A stretch of 64,000 nt of DNA from Allofournierella massiliensis (GCF_004345265.1 NZ_SLUM01000005.1:89536-153535), one strand, 5' to 3'; positions 17,258 to 25,710 are shown, counted from the first letter of the stretch. Notes: generated from the sequence alone by a model not told the origin. A program made the numbers and translations.

Positions 17258-17784
17258 GCCGCTAAATTATCGTTTATCTCTTCGTTTAATGCTATTTTCC
17301 TATCAAGCATCCTTAGCGTAGAACCTATCTTCTTCTGTGTTTCCAGCTCTGGAAGGTCGAGTTCAATATCCTCTATGTCAGATGGTTTGATGGAAGGATA
17401 GGTTGATGTACTTTGCTCTGCTATTGCTTGAAGAGACTCAATGACCGAAGACTGCGTGAGATAATAATAAATAAAATAAGGATCCGCAATAGTGGTATCA
17501 ACAGTCACAACGGTGAATCCTGTGGATACGAGAAGATTCTCGGTTCCTGCTTCAATAATTCCATAATGCTTCTGATTTGGACGAACAGTAGAGAAAAGGA
17601 TGTCTCCAACAGAAGCCTTCCGTCTCGCCCTGCTGGGGATTTTGTCCACGCCGGGATATAAGGTCTGGATTTCATCTATCCTTCCTTCGGTAATGCTACC
17701 TGTGTCCAGATAACGAATCAAAGACCATTTTTCTTTATCTGAGTAAGTATGAAGATTAGTTTTACAACAATCACCAAGTCTCAT
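17254..17784 (-). CDS. Truncated HsdS, N-terminal half (TRD1 variant)
   Basis: 176 residues from the ATG at 17784, preceded by TAGGAG that overlaps the recombinase stop; a more upstream in-frame ATG overlaps the recombinase gene without a site. It has one target-recognition domain (RLGDCCKTNLHTYSDKEKW ... PSIKPSDIEDIELDLP), then the central helix ETQKKIGSTLRMLDRKIALN, and stops soon after inversion site 2 with EINDNLAA. Half-length S subunits can dimerise into active S in some systems, so it may be functional or may be a storage cassette. A site 1-site 2 inversion would make it full length. Confidence 0.8.
   Translation of the reverse strand: MRLGDCCKTNLHTYSDKEKWSLIRYLDTGSITEGRIDEIQTLYPGVDKIPSRARRKASVGDILFSTVRPNQKHYGIIEAGTENLLVSTGFTVVTVDTTIADPYFIYYYLTQSSVIESLQAIAEQSTSTYPSIKPSDIEDIELDLPELETQKKIGSTLRMLDRKIALNEEINDNLAA
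17263..17276 (-). repeat. hsdS inversion site 2
   Basis: Same 14-bp sequence as site 1 in minus orientation. On its own strand it is followed by GCGGCTTAGAG, identical to the flank of site 3, and preceded by AGA as in site 4. It lies where the half HsdS ends and abuts the 3' end of the silent cassette. Confidence 0.85.
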
Positions 17785-17794
17785 CTTTTTACTC

Positions 17795-18781
17795 CTATCC
17801 AATATATTTTCTATGTGCCAGCTTCACATTCTGTTGTTTCACCATTGCATAGTGCATGGTGGTGTCGATTTTCTGATGCCCTAAGAGCTGCTGGACTTGC
17901 TCTATGGGCATTCCTTTGTCTATGGCAGTAGTAGCCAGTGTCCGCCTGAACTTGTGAGGGTGAACCTTCGGGATATTCAGACGCTTTCCCAGCTCCCGAA
18001 GACGTGTCTCCACACCGCCGATCATCAGCCGGTCAAACGGGGCTTTTAGCGAAACGAACAATGCGGGATTTTCATCTGTTCTGCCCTCAAGATAGTTTTG
18101 AAGGTGGATCTTCGTCCTTGCATCGAAGTAGACCAGTCGTTCTTTATTGCCTTTGCCGACAACAACGCATTCGCGTTCGTTGAAGTTGATGTCTTCGCGG
18201 TTTAGCGTGACCAGCTCACCAACACGCATTCCAGAGGAAGACAGAAGATCAATCATCGCCAAGTCTCGTGCCGTTTTGCAGTTGTCACGCATCAGCTCTA
18301 ATGCTTCATCGGTGTAGGTGTCCTTGACCACCTTTGCAGTCTTGACTTTATGAATCCGGCGTACCGGACTTTTCACAATGAAATCCTCATCTTCAAGCCA
18401 TGAGAAGAAGCTGGACAGGATCCGGCGGATGTTGTCTATGGTCACTTTGCTCGACCTTCGCTGAATTTGATAGCTTGTCAGATAGCGGCGCAAATCATCT
18501 GTGGTGATCTGTTGTACAGCCTTTCCGACTCCGGCAATCAGAGCCTCAATCGTCTTCCGGTAGTAGCTCAGGGTTTTCTCCGAACAGCCTTCGATCCGCT
18601 TTGCCGTGATAAATGCTTCGACTGCATCCGTCTCTTCTGCTGCTGGAATTGCGCTGCCATCATAGGTGATCGTTGCCCCTTCCAATGTCTCAGCCATTGC
18701 ATCCCGAAGGTGCATGAGCTGTTCGTTGTTGAGATACGGCAGCATTTTTCGCTGTATCTCCGTGATAAGTTGTTCTGTCAT
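17795..18781 (-). CDS. Tyrosine recombinase, probable hsdS DNA invertase
   Basis: 328 residues; AAAGGAG 7 bases before the ATG. The N-terminal SAM-like core-binding domain covers residues about 50-150. The catalytic domain has SSSGMRVGELVTL (first Arg), HPHKFRRTLATTAIDKGMP (His and second Arg), LLGHQKIDTTMHYAMV (His and nucleophile Tyr). Phage-integrase-family enzymes of this size located between hsdS copies catalyse inversions that shuffle specificity domains. It sits between inversion sites 2 and 3, inside the segment it would invert, and is directly coupled to the half hsdS. Confidence 0.9.
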   Translation of the reverse strand: MTEQLITEIQRKMLPYLNNEQLMHLRDAMAETLEGATITYDGSAIPAAEETDAVEAFITAKRIEGCSEKTLSYYRKTIEALIAGVGKAVQQITTDDLRRYLTSYQIQRRSSKVTIDNIRRILSSFFSWLEDEDFIVKSPVRRIHKVKTAKVVKDTYTDEALELMRDNCKTARDLAMIDLLSSSGMRVGELVTLNREDINFNERECVVVGKGNKERLVYFDARTKIHLQNYLEGRTDENPALFVSLKAPFDRLMIGGVETRLRELGKRLNIPKVHPHKFRRTLATTAIDKGMPIEQVQQLLGHQKIDTTMHYAMVKQQNVKLAHRKYIG

Positions 18782-18838
18782 TGTCGTGTCTCCTTTCGAG
18801 GTAAGAGAACGACATTCAGTGGCAGTCCCTTTTGTAAA

Positions 18839-18859
18839 ACTCTCGCCACTGGTGAGAGT
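18839..18859. repeat. Small hairpin upstream of the recombinase gene
   Basis: ACTCTCGCC (18839-18847) can pair with GGTGAGAGT (18851-18859), one wobble pair and a three-base loop. It lies in the 108-bp gap between the expressed hsdS and the recombinase, 12 bases from inversion site 3. It could attenuate transcription into the recombinase or be part of the recombinase binding region. Confidence 0.45.
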
Positions 18860-18870
18860 TATTCAGACGG

Positions 18871-18884
18871 TAAACGATAATTTA
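18871..18884 (+). repeat. hsdS inversion site 3
   Basis: Third copy of TAAACGATAATTTA, plus orientation, followed by GCGGCTTAGAG as at site 2 and preceded by GG as at site 1. It lies immediately beyond the stop of the expressed hsdS. Confidence 0.85.
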
Positions 18885-18889
18885 GCGGC

Positions 18890-20029
18890 TTAGAGCAGGA
18901 CGGAAGAGACATCGATCTCGCCGGACATCAGCTTTGGAAGAATGGTATCTCGTAAATTGGCTAAATCTGTGTTCTCGACACAATTATTATGAATCATGCC
19001 AAGGATAGACGCGCCGACAGCATTGAATGCTGTTAATGACTCGTTATCCGGTATAGAAACGGAAAGAGGCTCAAGCAACGATACATAGAGGTTCTTTTGA
19101 ACACTTCCCACAGCCATATCAGGAAACTCTCGCTGCTTGCTTTTGAGAAAGCAGTATATGAAAGCAAGCATATTTGTGTCATGAGGTGCAATGTTGATGA
19201 CAGCCCTATTGCCACACATATAGTCTGCGATGATACCGAGCCTTCCGATTGTGCCTGATTTGCTTATTGCTATTGTATTTGGTTCGAAAAGCAATGCGCT
19301 CTTCTTAGCACTTTCAAATCCTGCTTTGGTCAATGTCCTACTTGTTTCTATTATGAAGGATTCGTTGATGTCAACGGCACGAAGCCATTTTACTTCTCCA
19401 TCAAAATACTCTGGATGAGTTTGTGGCGGATTGACATAGCCTTCTTGAAAATCACAGAGATTGGAAAGAGTGTACTCTTTCAAGCAAGGAGATGCCGTTG
19501 CCATGTTCTCATATAGTGAGAACAACTGCTGCTGTAAATTATCGTTTATCTTCTTATTGACAGCAATCCGATCATCAATGCTTCTTAGCAACTTGCCAAT
19601 ACGAAGTTGAGTCTCGTAATTGAAGCACGGAACCTTGTATTGCATAATCGCGGTTTTATCGCCTCTTGGCATCTTTGTCCCTTTGGACGTAGCAGAAGCA
19701 TAGTTGAAAAACGCATCATTAGCTAAGATGTAGTACAAAAAAGTCGAATCACACCCGCGATCTGCTCTGAAAACGAGAACATCATTTGAACACCCACCAT
19801 CGTCATCCGCCATCCAGATTTTCTTGAAATAGGGGCGGATATTGGAAACTAATATATCGTCTTTTATATACTGCTGGGTATATTGGGCAGAAGGTAAAGC
19901 TCCTGCATCGACAATACCTCCCTTGTTTGGCATCATATTCTCAGTGGAAACATAGTTTCGTTTAGACAGAGTATCAACCGAAACTTTTCCTTTAGCGTAG
20001 GAACACAGAGAGCTAAGTTCAGATGTCAT
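18890..20029 (-). CDS. hsdS: Type I restriction specificity subunit HsdS (expressed copy)
   Basis: 379 residues. The start ATG (20029) overlaps the hsdM stop (ATGACATCTGA); a longer in-frame start would lie inside hsdM. Two target-recognition domains are separated by a central helix: TRD1 about 1-150, then DDRIAVNKKINDNLQQQL across inversion site 4, TRD2 about 180-340, then LPKLMSGEIDVSSVLL. Each TRD reads one half of a bipartite DNA site. Because site 4 lies in the central helix, inversion swaps TRD2 without changing TRD1. This is the only full-length, promoter-proximal hsdS in the present orientation. Confidence 0.95.
   Translation of the reverse strand: MTSELSSLCSYAKGKVSVDTLSKRNYVSTENMMPNKGGIVDAGALPSAQYTQQYIKDDILVSNIRPYFKKIWMADDDGGCSNDVLVFRADRGCDSTFLYYILANDAFFNYASATSKGTKMPRGDKTAIMQYKVPCFNYETQLRIGKLLRSIDDRIAVNKKINDNLQQQLFSLYENMATASPCLKEYTLSNLCDFQEGYVNPPQTHPEYFDGEVKWLRAVDINESFIIETSRTLTKAGFESAKKSALLFEPNTIAISKSGTIGRLGIIADYMCGNRAVINIAPHDTNMLAFIYCFLKSKQREFPDMAVGSVQKNLYVSLLEPLSVSIPDNESLTAFNAVGASILGMIHNNCVENTDLANLRDTILPKLMSGEIDVSSVLL
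19535..19548 (-). repeat. hsdS inversion site 4 (inside the expressed gene)
   Basis: Fourth copy, minus orientation, within the central-helix codons of the expressed hsdS (K-I-N-D-N-L-Q-Q-Q). Its right flank on the coding strand contains AGCAGCA, shared with site 1. Confidence 0.9.
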
Positions 20030-21521
20030 ATCCAATCGCCCCCAGTCGTTCTTTGATCTGTGCCTCAAGCTCATGAGACTTGGTGAAAAGTTCAGACAGT
20101 TCAGAAGTCAGACGTCCCATTTTCTCTTCAAACGGCTCACCGTCATCTTCCTGTTCCTCAATGCCAACATAGCGTCCCGGAGTAAGAATGTAATCCTGCT
20201 TTGCAATGTCCTGCGTAGTAACAACCGCGCAGAACCCTTTTTCATCTTCAAGCGTTCCATCAACGAAGGCATTGTATGTGTCAGCAATTTTCTTGATGTC
20301 TTCATCCGTCAGTTCGCGCAGCTTCCGCGTGACCATAGTACCGAGCTTCCGTGCATCGATGAATAGCGTCTTGCCTTTCTGTTTCTTGTTCTTTGCAAGG
20401 AACCAGAGCGATACCGGAATCTGCGTTGTGTAGAAGAGCTGCGTCGGCATTGCGACGATACAGTCCACAAGGTCAGCGTTGATAATGTTTTTGCGAATTT
20501 CGCCTTCACCGCCAGACTGCGAGGAAAGCGAACCATTTGCAAGCACCATACCGATACGCCCATTCGGGGCGAGATGCCAGATCATGTGCTGCAACCACGC
20601 GAAGTTTGCATTTCCAGCAGGAGGCGTACCATACTGCCAACGGACATCATCAACGAGTTTATCCGCACCCCAGCCGGAGAGATTGAAGGGAGGATTCGCC
20701 ATAATGAAGTCTGCCTTGAGTTGAGGGTGGCAGTCGTTAAAGAACGTGTCCGCATTAAACTTGCCGAGGTCGGCTTCAATACCGCGAATGGCAAGATTCA
20801 TCTGCGCCATCTTCCATGTGGTCGGGTTGGAGTCCTGACCAAAAACGGAAATCTTGTTGATGTTGCCGCCGTGATTTTCGATGAACTTTGCGGACTGAAC
20901 GAACATACCGCCAGAGCCGCAGCACGGGTCATAAACACGTCCATTAAACGGCTGCAATACTTCAACAAGGGTACGCACGACACAAGAGGGAGTATAGAAC
21001 TCACCGGCAAGTTTGCCTTCCTGTTCAGCAAACTTGGAGAGACAGTATTCGTATGTACGACCGAGAATGTCCTTGCTGCTCCCATGCTCGATCATCTGAA
21101 TGTTGGTGAAGAGATCAACCACTTCACCAAGACGCCGCTTGTCCAGCTCCGGACGGGCGAAGTTCTTAGGCAGAATATCTTTGAGGCGCTTGTTTTCTTT
21201 CTCAATACTGCGCATTGCATCATCAATTACCGTGCCAATTTCCGGCGTGTGAGCGGCAGCAGCAATCGCACTCCATCGTGCATTCTCAGGGACAAAGAAT
21301 ATGTTTTCGGCAGTGTATTCGTCCTGATCCTCTTCAAATCCATCGCCTTCTTCAACCAGTTCCTTGTACTTTGCCTCGAAGCGATCAGAAATGTATTTCA
21401 AGAAAATCAATCCGAGAACGACGGACTTGTATTCGGATGCGTCGATGTTTCCGCGCAGGACGCAAGCCGCGTCCCAGATTTGTTTTTCAAAGCCGATATT
21501 GCTTGTGTTATTCTCAGCCAT
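20019..21521 (-). CDS. hsdM: Type I DNA methyltransferase subunit HsdM
   Basis: 500 residues from the ATG at 21521, with TGGAGG 8 bases upstream; an ATG 15 bases earlier is inside the ribosome site. It has an N-terminal helical HsdM domain, the SAM-binding motif VYDPCCGSGGMFVQSA (about 200), and the adenine methyltransferase motif NPPFNLSGWG (about 275). It adds N6-methyladenine at sites chosen by HsdS and protects self DNA. It is the first enzymatic gene of the operon, 69 bases behind the small XRE regulator. Confidence 0.95.
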   Translation of the reverse strand: MAENNTSNIGFEKQIWDAACVLRGNIDASEYKSVVLGLIFLKYISDRFEAKYKELVEEGDGFEEDQDEYTAENIFFVPENARWSAIAAAAHTPEIGTVIDDAMRSIEKENKRLKDILPKNFARPELDKRRLGEVVDLFTNIQMIEHGSSKDILGRTYEYCLSKFAEQEGKLAGEFYTPSCVVRTLVEVLQPFNGRVYDPCCGSGGMFVQSAKFIENHGGNINKISVFGQDSNPTTWKMAQMNLAIRGIEADLGKFNADTFFNDCHPQLKADFIMANPPFNLSGWGADKLVDDVRWQYGTPPAGNANFAWLQHMIWHLAPNGRIGMVLANGSLSSQSGGEGEIRKNIINADLVDCIVAMPTQLFYTTQIPVSLWFLAKNKKQKGKTLFIDARKLGTMVTRKLRELTDEDIKKIADTYNAFVDGTLEDEKGFCAVVTTQDIAKQDYILTPGRYVGIEEQEDDGEPFEEKMGRLTSELSELFTKSHELEAQIKERLGAIGYDI

Positions 21522-21590
21522 TTCAGCAACCTCCAAAGTTATAGTTTCACACTTACTATTCTACAAAAAGAGCTGTACGAAAAACCGGAC

Positions 21591-21803
21591 TCAGTTCTTG
21601 TCCGTTCGCACAGCCTCACATATATCTCCGATGTCACAGTTCAAGTAATCACAAATGCGCAGCAAAATAGAGAGGGACACTTCTTCCCCCTTATTCAGTT
21701 TTGTCCATGTCCCGGCAGACAGCCCCACTTCATGTCGTAGAGAAGCCTTCTTTATGTCGCGTTCCAGAAGAAGCATCCATAGTTTCTTATAGCTTATGCG
21801 CAC
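21591..21803 (-). CDS. Small XRE-type regulator of the restriction operon
   Basis: About 70 residues if translation starts at the GTG at 21803 (GAAAGG 9 bases upstream); the in-frame ATG codons at 21830 and 21812 have poor spacing, so the start is uncertain. Sequence RISYKKLWMLLLERDIKKAS, then GTWTKLNKGEEVSLSILLRI, and CDYLNCDIGDICE are typical of the short HTH_26 regulators with a CDIGDI ending. It is the promoter-proximal gene before hsdM, the position of controller proteins that time restriction-modification expression. Confidence 0.8.
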   Translation of the reverse strand: MRISYKKLWMLLLERDIKKASLRHEVGLSAGTWTKLNKGEEVSLSILLRICDYLNCDIGDICEAVRTDKN

Positions 21804-21841
21804 GGCAACCATCCTTTCGCTTGCTTGCATTCAACACCGCT

Positions 21842-21876
21842 TATAATATTATACTGGATTTCATTCTCAAAAGCAA
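21842..21876 (-). promoter_or_regulatory. Promoter of the restriction/defence operon
   Basis: On the minus strand TTGCTT (21876-21871), 17-bp spacer, TATAAT (21853-21848). The -10 box is embedded in a perfect 12-bp palindrome TATAATATTATA (21842-21853), a possible operator for the adjacent small XRE protein. Confidence 0.6.
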
Positions 21877-21934
21877 TCCGTTGATGCAGAAATTAAAGAA
21901 AAAGTTTCAACTTCTCGAACCTTCTCTCAAGGAT

Positions 21935-21972
21935 GCAGGGCATCTCCGGTCAACAGGAGATGCCCTGCTTTT
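21935..21972. terminator. Hairpin between the relaxase gene and the restriction operon
   Basis: 13-bp perfect stem (21935-21947 with 21956-21968), eight-base loop, followed by TTTT on the plus strand only. It probably ends or insulates the minus-strand mobilization transcript, although the T run is on the other side, so direction is uncertain. Confidence 0.55.
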
Positions 21973-21979
21973 GAAAGGA

Positions 21980-23344
21980 CTATTCGCGCTGTGTGCTGCG
22001 CAGATGATCACGGTCATGGTCAGCAGAAGGAGCGAGAAACGTATCAACATTAGACTTGATCGTCTCTATTTGCTTTACTTCTTTTTTGAGCTTCGCACGT
22101 TCATCATAGAGCCGCTGTTGCTCATCAAGAAGTCGCTGCTGTTCCGCTTGCAGTGTCTTCATGCTCGGCAGTTTTTCATCGCCCTGCATAACAAGAAGCG
22201 TACTCCGTGCCGCCTCAAAGATCACAAGTTCTGCCTCATGCTTTGCTTTGAAACCCGGCTTATCTTTTGCCTTCTGGAATGCGTCATATACGGGCTTGAG
22301 CCGCTGGTAGTTGGAGATGTTTTTGATAAGCGGTTGGACTTCCCGCAGTCGCGCTTCGACGCCTTTCAGTTCCTTGCCGGTGCGGGCATAGGAGATGTGA
22401 ACGTCCTCGACCTTCTTTTCAAGATCGGCGTATTGGAGCAAGTTGTTTTCCGTGAGATAGTTGAGTGTCCGTGCCGCTTCCTTGAGGATCGTGAGCTTGG
22501 CTTTATACTCATAGCCCTTGCTGTCGATAAGTCTGATCCGCTCCTGAATATCTCCGATGAGAGAGATGCCCTTCGGCACGGTCTGCCTCCGGTTTCTGCG
22601 CGGCGTCCGTCCGGCAATCCGCTCCTTGATGCGTTCCTCGGTGTAGTTCTCTCCGATGGTTTTAGACCGGGTAAACCGCTCCTGTCCTTCAGCGCGAAAG
22701 GAGATATATTTGCCGGTCTTGATTTCATAACCAGCTTCCTGCATGAGCCGCAGAAAATCATCGTAATCCTTCGCTGTAATGACAAGCCGGTCGATGGTCT
22801 GCTTGAGTTTCTGCTTCCAGCTCGTGCCGCGTTTGGCTTCGGTGTACTCCTTGTAGCCCATGCCTTTGTTCTGAGAGGGAGGGATAACAGAGAGACCGTT
22901 TTCCTTACAGAGCCGGTCGCTGACCTCGCGCATATCATAGTAAATCCGCTTGTAGCTATTGTATGCGTGGTAGTCCACAAAGTCAACCGCATTGAAAATC
23001 AGATGGTTATGAACATGGTCTTTGTCAATGTGAGTGGTCAGCACATACTCATATTTTCCTCCGAGGATTTCGTCTGCAAACTGCTTGCCGATCTCGTGGG
23101 CAAGCTCCGGTGTGACCTCTCCAATTTCAAAGGACTGGATCACATGACGGGCTATGATCCTGACCGGATTCATCCCTTTTTGCTCGGCTATTTTCCGCGT
23201 CCACTCAAATTCCCGCGCTGCGGTCTCGCTGGCACAGCCGTAGGACGAGACCAGCAGCTTCTCATCGGTCTTTTCGGGATTCAGAATGTACGCGATTGCC
23301 TTGCTCAAAGTTCCTCGGATTGCTTTGATTTTAGTAACTGCCAT
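21980..23344 (-). CDS. Relaxase / mobilization nuclease (MobP-like)
   Basis: 454 residues. N-terminus KIKAIRGTLSKAIAYILNPE, then EKTDEKLLVSSYGC, then the metal-binding HIDKDHVHNHLIFN motif (about 105-118): a HUH relaxase. Residues about 270-450 are a long charged coiled coil (EQQRLLDEQQRLYDERAKLK). The enzyme nicks oriT and stays linked to the transferred strand. Its ATG lies 40 bases inside the end of the MobC gene, so the two are co-translated. No secretion genes are seen between 1 and 42 kb, so Element A either encodes them left of the window or uses a helper. Confidence 0.9.
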   Translation of the reverse strand: MAVTKIKAIRGTLSKAIAYILNPEKTDEKLLVSSYGCASETAAREFEWTRKIAEQKGMNPVRIIARHVIQSFEIGEVTPELAHEIGKQFADEILGGKYEYVLTTHIDKDHVHNHLIFNAVDFVDYHAYNSYKRIYYDMREVSDRLCKENGLSVIPPSQNKGMGYKEYTEAKRGTSWKQKLKQTIDRLVITAKDYDDFLRLMQEAGYEIKTGKYISFRAEGQERFTRSKTIGENYTEERIKERIAGRTPRRNRRQTVPKGISLIGDIQERIRLIDSKGYEYKAKLTILKEAARTLNYLTENNLLQYADLEKKVEDVHISYARTGKELKGVEARLREVQPLIKNISNYQRLKPVYDAFQKAKDKPGFKAKHEAELVIFEAARSTLLVMQGDEKLPSMKTLQAEQQRLLDEQQRLYDERAKLKKEVKQIETIKSNVDTFLAPSADHDRDHLRSTQRE

Positions 23345-23634
23345 ACCGCGTCCATCTTTTCTTTCAGCTCGTCAATATCGTCCTGATAGAATCGTCCCGT
23401 CGAGTTGATCCTGCGGCAGACGGTATTGATGTTCACGCCGATCTTGTTGACTTCGGCGGCGAGCTTTTTCTGCTCTGTGTAGTCCACAACGATGATGTAG
23501 CCGTCGATCAGCATCTTCCTTGCATACGCACCGAAGTTCTCCGTGCCGATCATCTCCATCTTCTTTGCAATCGTCCGTTCTTCCTGTGGTGTCAGCCAAA
23601 TCTTCTTCTGAATGTCTCGTGTTCTTCGTACCAT
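23305..23634 (-). CDS. MobC-like relaxosome protein
   Basis: 109 residues from the ATG at 23634 (GGAGGG 6 bases upstream; an earlier in-frame start has no site). RRTRDIQKKIWLTPQEERTI is followed by GTENFGAYARKMLIDGYII (a ribbon-helix-helix-like fold) and the conserved EVNKIGVNINTVCRRINST. MobC proteins bind oriT and help the relaxase melt and nick. First gene of the mobilization pair, with the candidate oriT region upstream. Confidence 0.85.
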   Translation of the reverse strand: MVRRTRDIQKKIWLTPQEERTIAKKMEMIGTENFGAYARKMLIDGYIIVVDYTEQKKLAAEVNKIGVNINTVCRRINSTGRFYQDDIDELKEKMDAVWQLLKSKQSEEL

Positions 23635-23729
23635 GCTGCGCCCTCCGTCGTAATGATTAGAAGGGTTTGGGACTATCCCAACAAGCAAAAATCTGATGTT
23701 AAGGGCAGGGTCTCCTTAACTGATTTTTC

Positions 23730-23749
23730 TCCGGTGGGTACTCACCGGA
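23730..23749. repeat. Inverted repeat upstream of mobC, candidate oriT element
   Basis: Arms of 7 bp (23730-23736 and 23743-23749) around a six-base loop, within the 180-bp gene-free interval 23690-23870 directly upstream of mobC. Relaxases of this class commonly recognise a hairpin next to nic beside their own genes, so this is the best oriT candidate; no nic sequence was identified. Confidence 0.45.
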
Positions 23750-23808
23750 TTTGCTTGCTAATCTCCCAAAATCGTATTCCCCGAAGATTCCTCCGTGAAA
23801 TGTCCCTT

Positions 23809-23849
23809 CACTTTACAACGGACACAATAAGAGCGTTTGTTGAGTACCG
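23809..23849 (-). promoter_or_regulatory. 41-bp bipartite element, copy 1 (reads toward mobC)
   Basis: On the minus strand: CGGTACTCAACAAACG, nine-base spacer, TGTCCGTTGTAAAGTG. Exactly the same two 16-mers with the same spacer length occur at 35987-36027 on the plus strand. Both copies point toward the operon that follows (mobC-relaxase here) and both follow the 3' end of a gene. It could be a promoter for an element-encoded sigma factor, an operator, or a processing site. Unassigned to any known motif. Confidence 0.7.
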
Positions 23850-23870
23850 GATTTCAAAAAAGTCAAAAAA

Positions 23871-24530
23871 TCATTGGATTTCCCATGTGAAAGCCACGGT
23901 GTCCGACACGTCAATATCGTCCGGCTCGATCTCCGGCGCAGAGCATTTACTCATCGCCATAAGAGGCTGAATGCAGTCTTCAACCTCGTAGCTCGTTCTG
24001 GAATACACATTGAGTTCGCCCCAGTTGTAGTCGATGTTGAGCAACTGCCCAAGCGTACTGCCTGATGCTTTGCAAAGAATCTCCGCCTTCGCTCTGGCGT
24101 TCTCCGTCGCGCTGATCAGCAGCTTTTCGCTGACCGCTGATGGGTTTCTTACAGTGAATGCGATACTGAGTTCCGGCTTTGCACCGCAATCCGCAATCGC
24201 AGAAATGACCTTTGCAAGCTGCTTGCTGTCAAAGTCAAAGGCAAGTTTCAAGCGATAGCTGCAAGCATATCCGGCAAACTCTCGCTTGTAATTTCCTTGC
24301 CGATCCTTGACATTCTCGTACCTTGTCTGGACATCAAAGCTCGTGGTTTTCAGGTCTTCCTTGCGATACCCAACGCGGACTGCGGCACCTTGCAGTCTTT
24401 CGATTCTCTCGGTAGCTTCCGACATTGCACGGTCATAGGTTTTAGATAAGGTTTCAATGTTCAAGGAGAGGATGATGTAATCCGGTCTTGCGGAGACATT
24501 GCCTGTCCCTTTTACGGTGATCGTTCTCAT
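23871..24530 (-). CDS. SIMPL-domain (DUF541) protein
   Basis: 219 residues. ATG overlaps the stop of the VWA gene (ATGA). RTITVKGTGNVSARPDYIIL is the typical SIMPL start; later QTRYENVKDRQGNYKREFAG and a VSEKLLISATENARAKAEIL repeat segment fit the family. Most SIMPL proteins are exported; this one has no signal peptide or membrane segment, so it is probably cytoplasmic. Function in mobile elements is unknown. It is paired with the VWA protein. Confidence 0.75.
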   Translation of the reverse strand: MRTITVKGTGNVSARPDYIILSLNIETLSKTYDRAMSEATERIERLQGAAVRVGYRKEDLKTTSFDVQTRYENVKDRQGNYKREFAGYACSYRLKLAFDFDSKQLAKVISAIADCGAKPELSIAFTVRNPSAVSEKLLISATENARAKAEILCKASGSTLGQLLNIDYNWGELNVYSRTSYEVEDCIQPLMAMSKCSAPEIEPDDIDVSDTVAFTWEIQ

Positions 24531-25186
24531 TGCTTTCTCCCGTCCTTTCTGGAATTAAAGTCCTCATCAATACGCTTTTTCCAATTCGTACCCAGTGGTA
24601 CGCTGCAACGGACAGCAGAAACCGCTTCGCTCAGAACCTCATAGTTGAGCTGCGTTCCCTTATGGTCAGAGTGATAATTGACCGCTCGGTCTGCTCCAAT
24701 ACCGAAGTGCTTTGCCGTTTCAACTGCGTCAATATTTGCGCCGAGGAATAGAAACTCCCAGCCGTACTTTTCCTTCTGCCGCTCGATCATTTTCTTAACT
24801 GTCTCGCTGTCATAACGGCGGCTTGCATTCTCCATGCCGTCCGTTGTGATGACGAACAGCGTATGTTCAGGGACATCCTCATTTCTTGCGTACTTGTGGA
24901 CATTCCCAATGTGATGAATTGCTCCGCCGATAGCATCCAGAAGGGCAGTACATCCGCGAACGGAATAGTCCCTGTCGGTCATCGGCTCCACCTTCTGAAC
25001 CGGCACACGGTCATGGATAACCTCGCTCACGTTGTCAAAGAGAACGGTAGAGATCAATGCCTCGCCATTCTCTTTTTTCTGCTTTTCAATCATGGAGTTG
25101 AATCCTCCGATGGTGTCTGTTTCCAGTCCGCTCATAGAGCCGCTGCGATCAAGGATGAATACGATCTCCGTCATGTTCTTTCTCAT
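24527..25186 (-). CDS. VWA-domain protein
   Basis: 219 residues from the ATG at 25186, with GGAGG 8 bases upstream; longer in-frame starts lie upstream without a site. TEIVFILDRSGSMSGLETDT carries the DxSxS metal-ion-dependent adhesion site, followed by ALLDAIGGAIHHIG and LFVITTDGMENASRRYDS, which complete the MIDAS. No transmembrane segment, so an intracellular protein-protein interaction module. It is translationally coupled to the SIMPL gene. Confidence 0.85.
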   Translation of the reverse strand: MRKNMTEIVFILDRSGSMSGLETDTIGGFNSMIEKQKKENGEALISTVLFDNVSEVIHDRVPVQKVEPMTDRDYSVRGCTALLDAIGGAIHHIGNVHKYARNEDVPEHTLFVITTDGMENASRRYDSETVKKMIERQKEKYGWEFLFLGANIDAVETAKHFGIGADRAVNYHSDHKGTQLNYEVLSEAVSAVRCSVPLGTNWKKRIDEDFNSRKDGRKQ

Positions 25187-25287
25187 GTTTTGTACCTCCG
25201 TATATAAAAAAATGACTGCTTGGTGTCTCACCTTACAGTCATATTGTACTTCGGTATTCACTTCATTTGGTCGCATGGCAAGCGACA

Positions 25288-25710
25288 TTATTCTAAGGAT
25301 AAGAACAGCTCTCCGTCAATGCTTAGGATGTCATCCATCGGAATCCTCGTGCCGTCCTGCATGGTAATTAGGCGCTCAAAGTCATCAACCTTTATGACTG
25401 CGCCGGTTGCAGTTACATACGCACCGCCAGCTTTGCGCTCATCAGGTTTGAAGTAGGTTATTTCAACCTCCGGCTCTTCATCAAGGGCATCCATGAGAAG
25501 CTGATACCTCATGTTCAAAGCGGTCAAGGCTCCCTCATCAAGCTCAATCCTTTCGTCGGTCAGACGTCCGGTTTCCTTGATTGCAGAATCATAGCCGGTG
25601 AGGGCGGCAAAGGGTGCAAACTGCGCTGCACGATCTGACATCGGCATTTGTGGTCGCGTTTTGGAAACGTGATGAGGAAGTCCCATGATCTTGTCGTATT
25701 TTCCGTTCAC
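25288..25710 (-). CDS. YolD-like protein
   Basis: 140 residues starting at a GTG that overlaps the stop of the polymerase gene (GTGA). KIMGLPHHVSKTRPQMPMSD, then RAAQFAPFAALTGYDSAI, is the YolD signature; the rest is a small beta domain (DDFERLITMQDGTRIPMDDI). YolD proteins are partners of element-borne Y-family polymerases and are usually damage-inducible. Coupling supports a joint function. Confidence 0.85.
   Translation of the reverse strand: MNGKYDKIMGLPHHVSKTRPQMPMSDRAAQFAPFAALTGYDSAIKETGRLTDERIELDEGALTALNMRYQLLMDALDEEPEVEITYFKPDERKAGGAYVTATGAVIKVDDFERLITMQDGTRIPMDDILSIDGELFLSLE

Noticed and set aside
21701..23386. Plus-strand open frame opposite the relaxase gene
   Set aside because: The minus-strand relaxase has the HUH motif and a coupled MobC; the opposite frame has no recognisable features.
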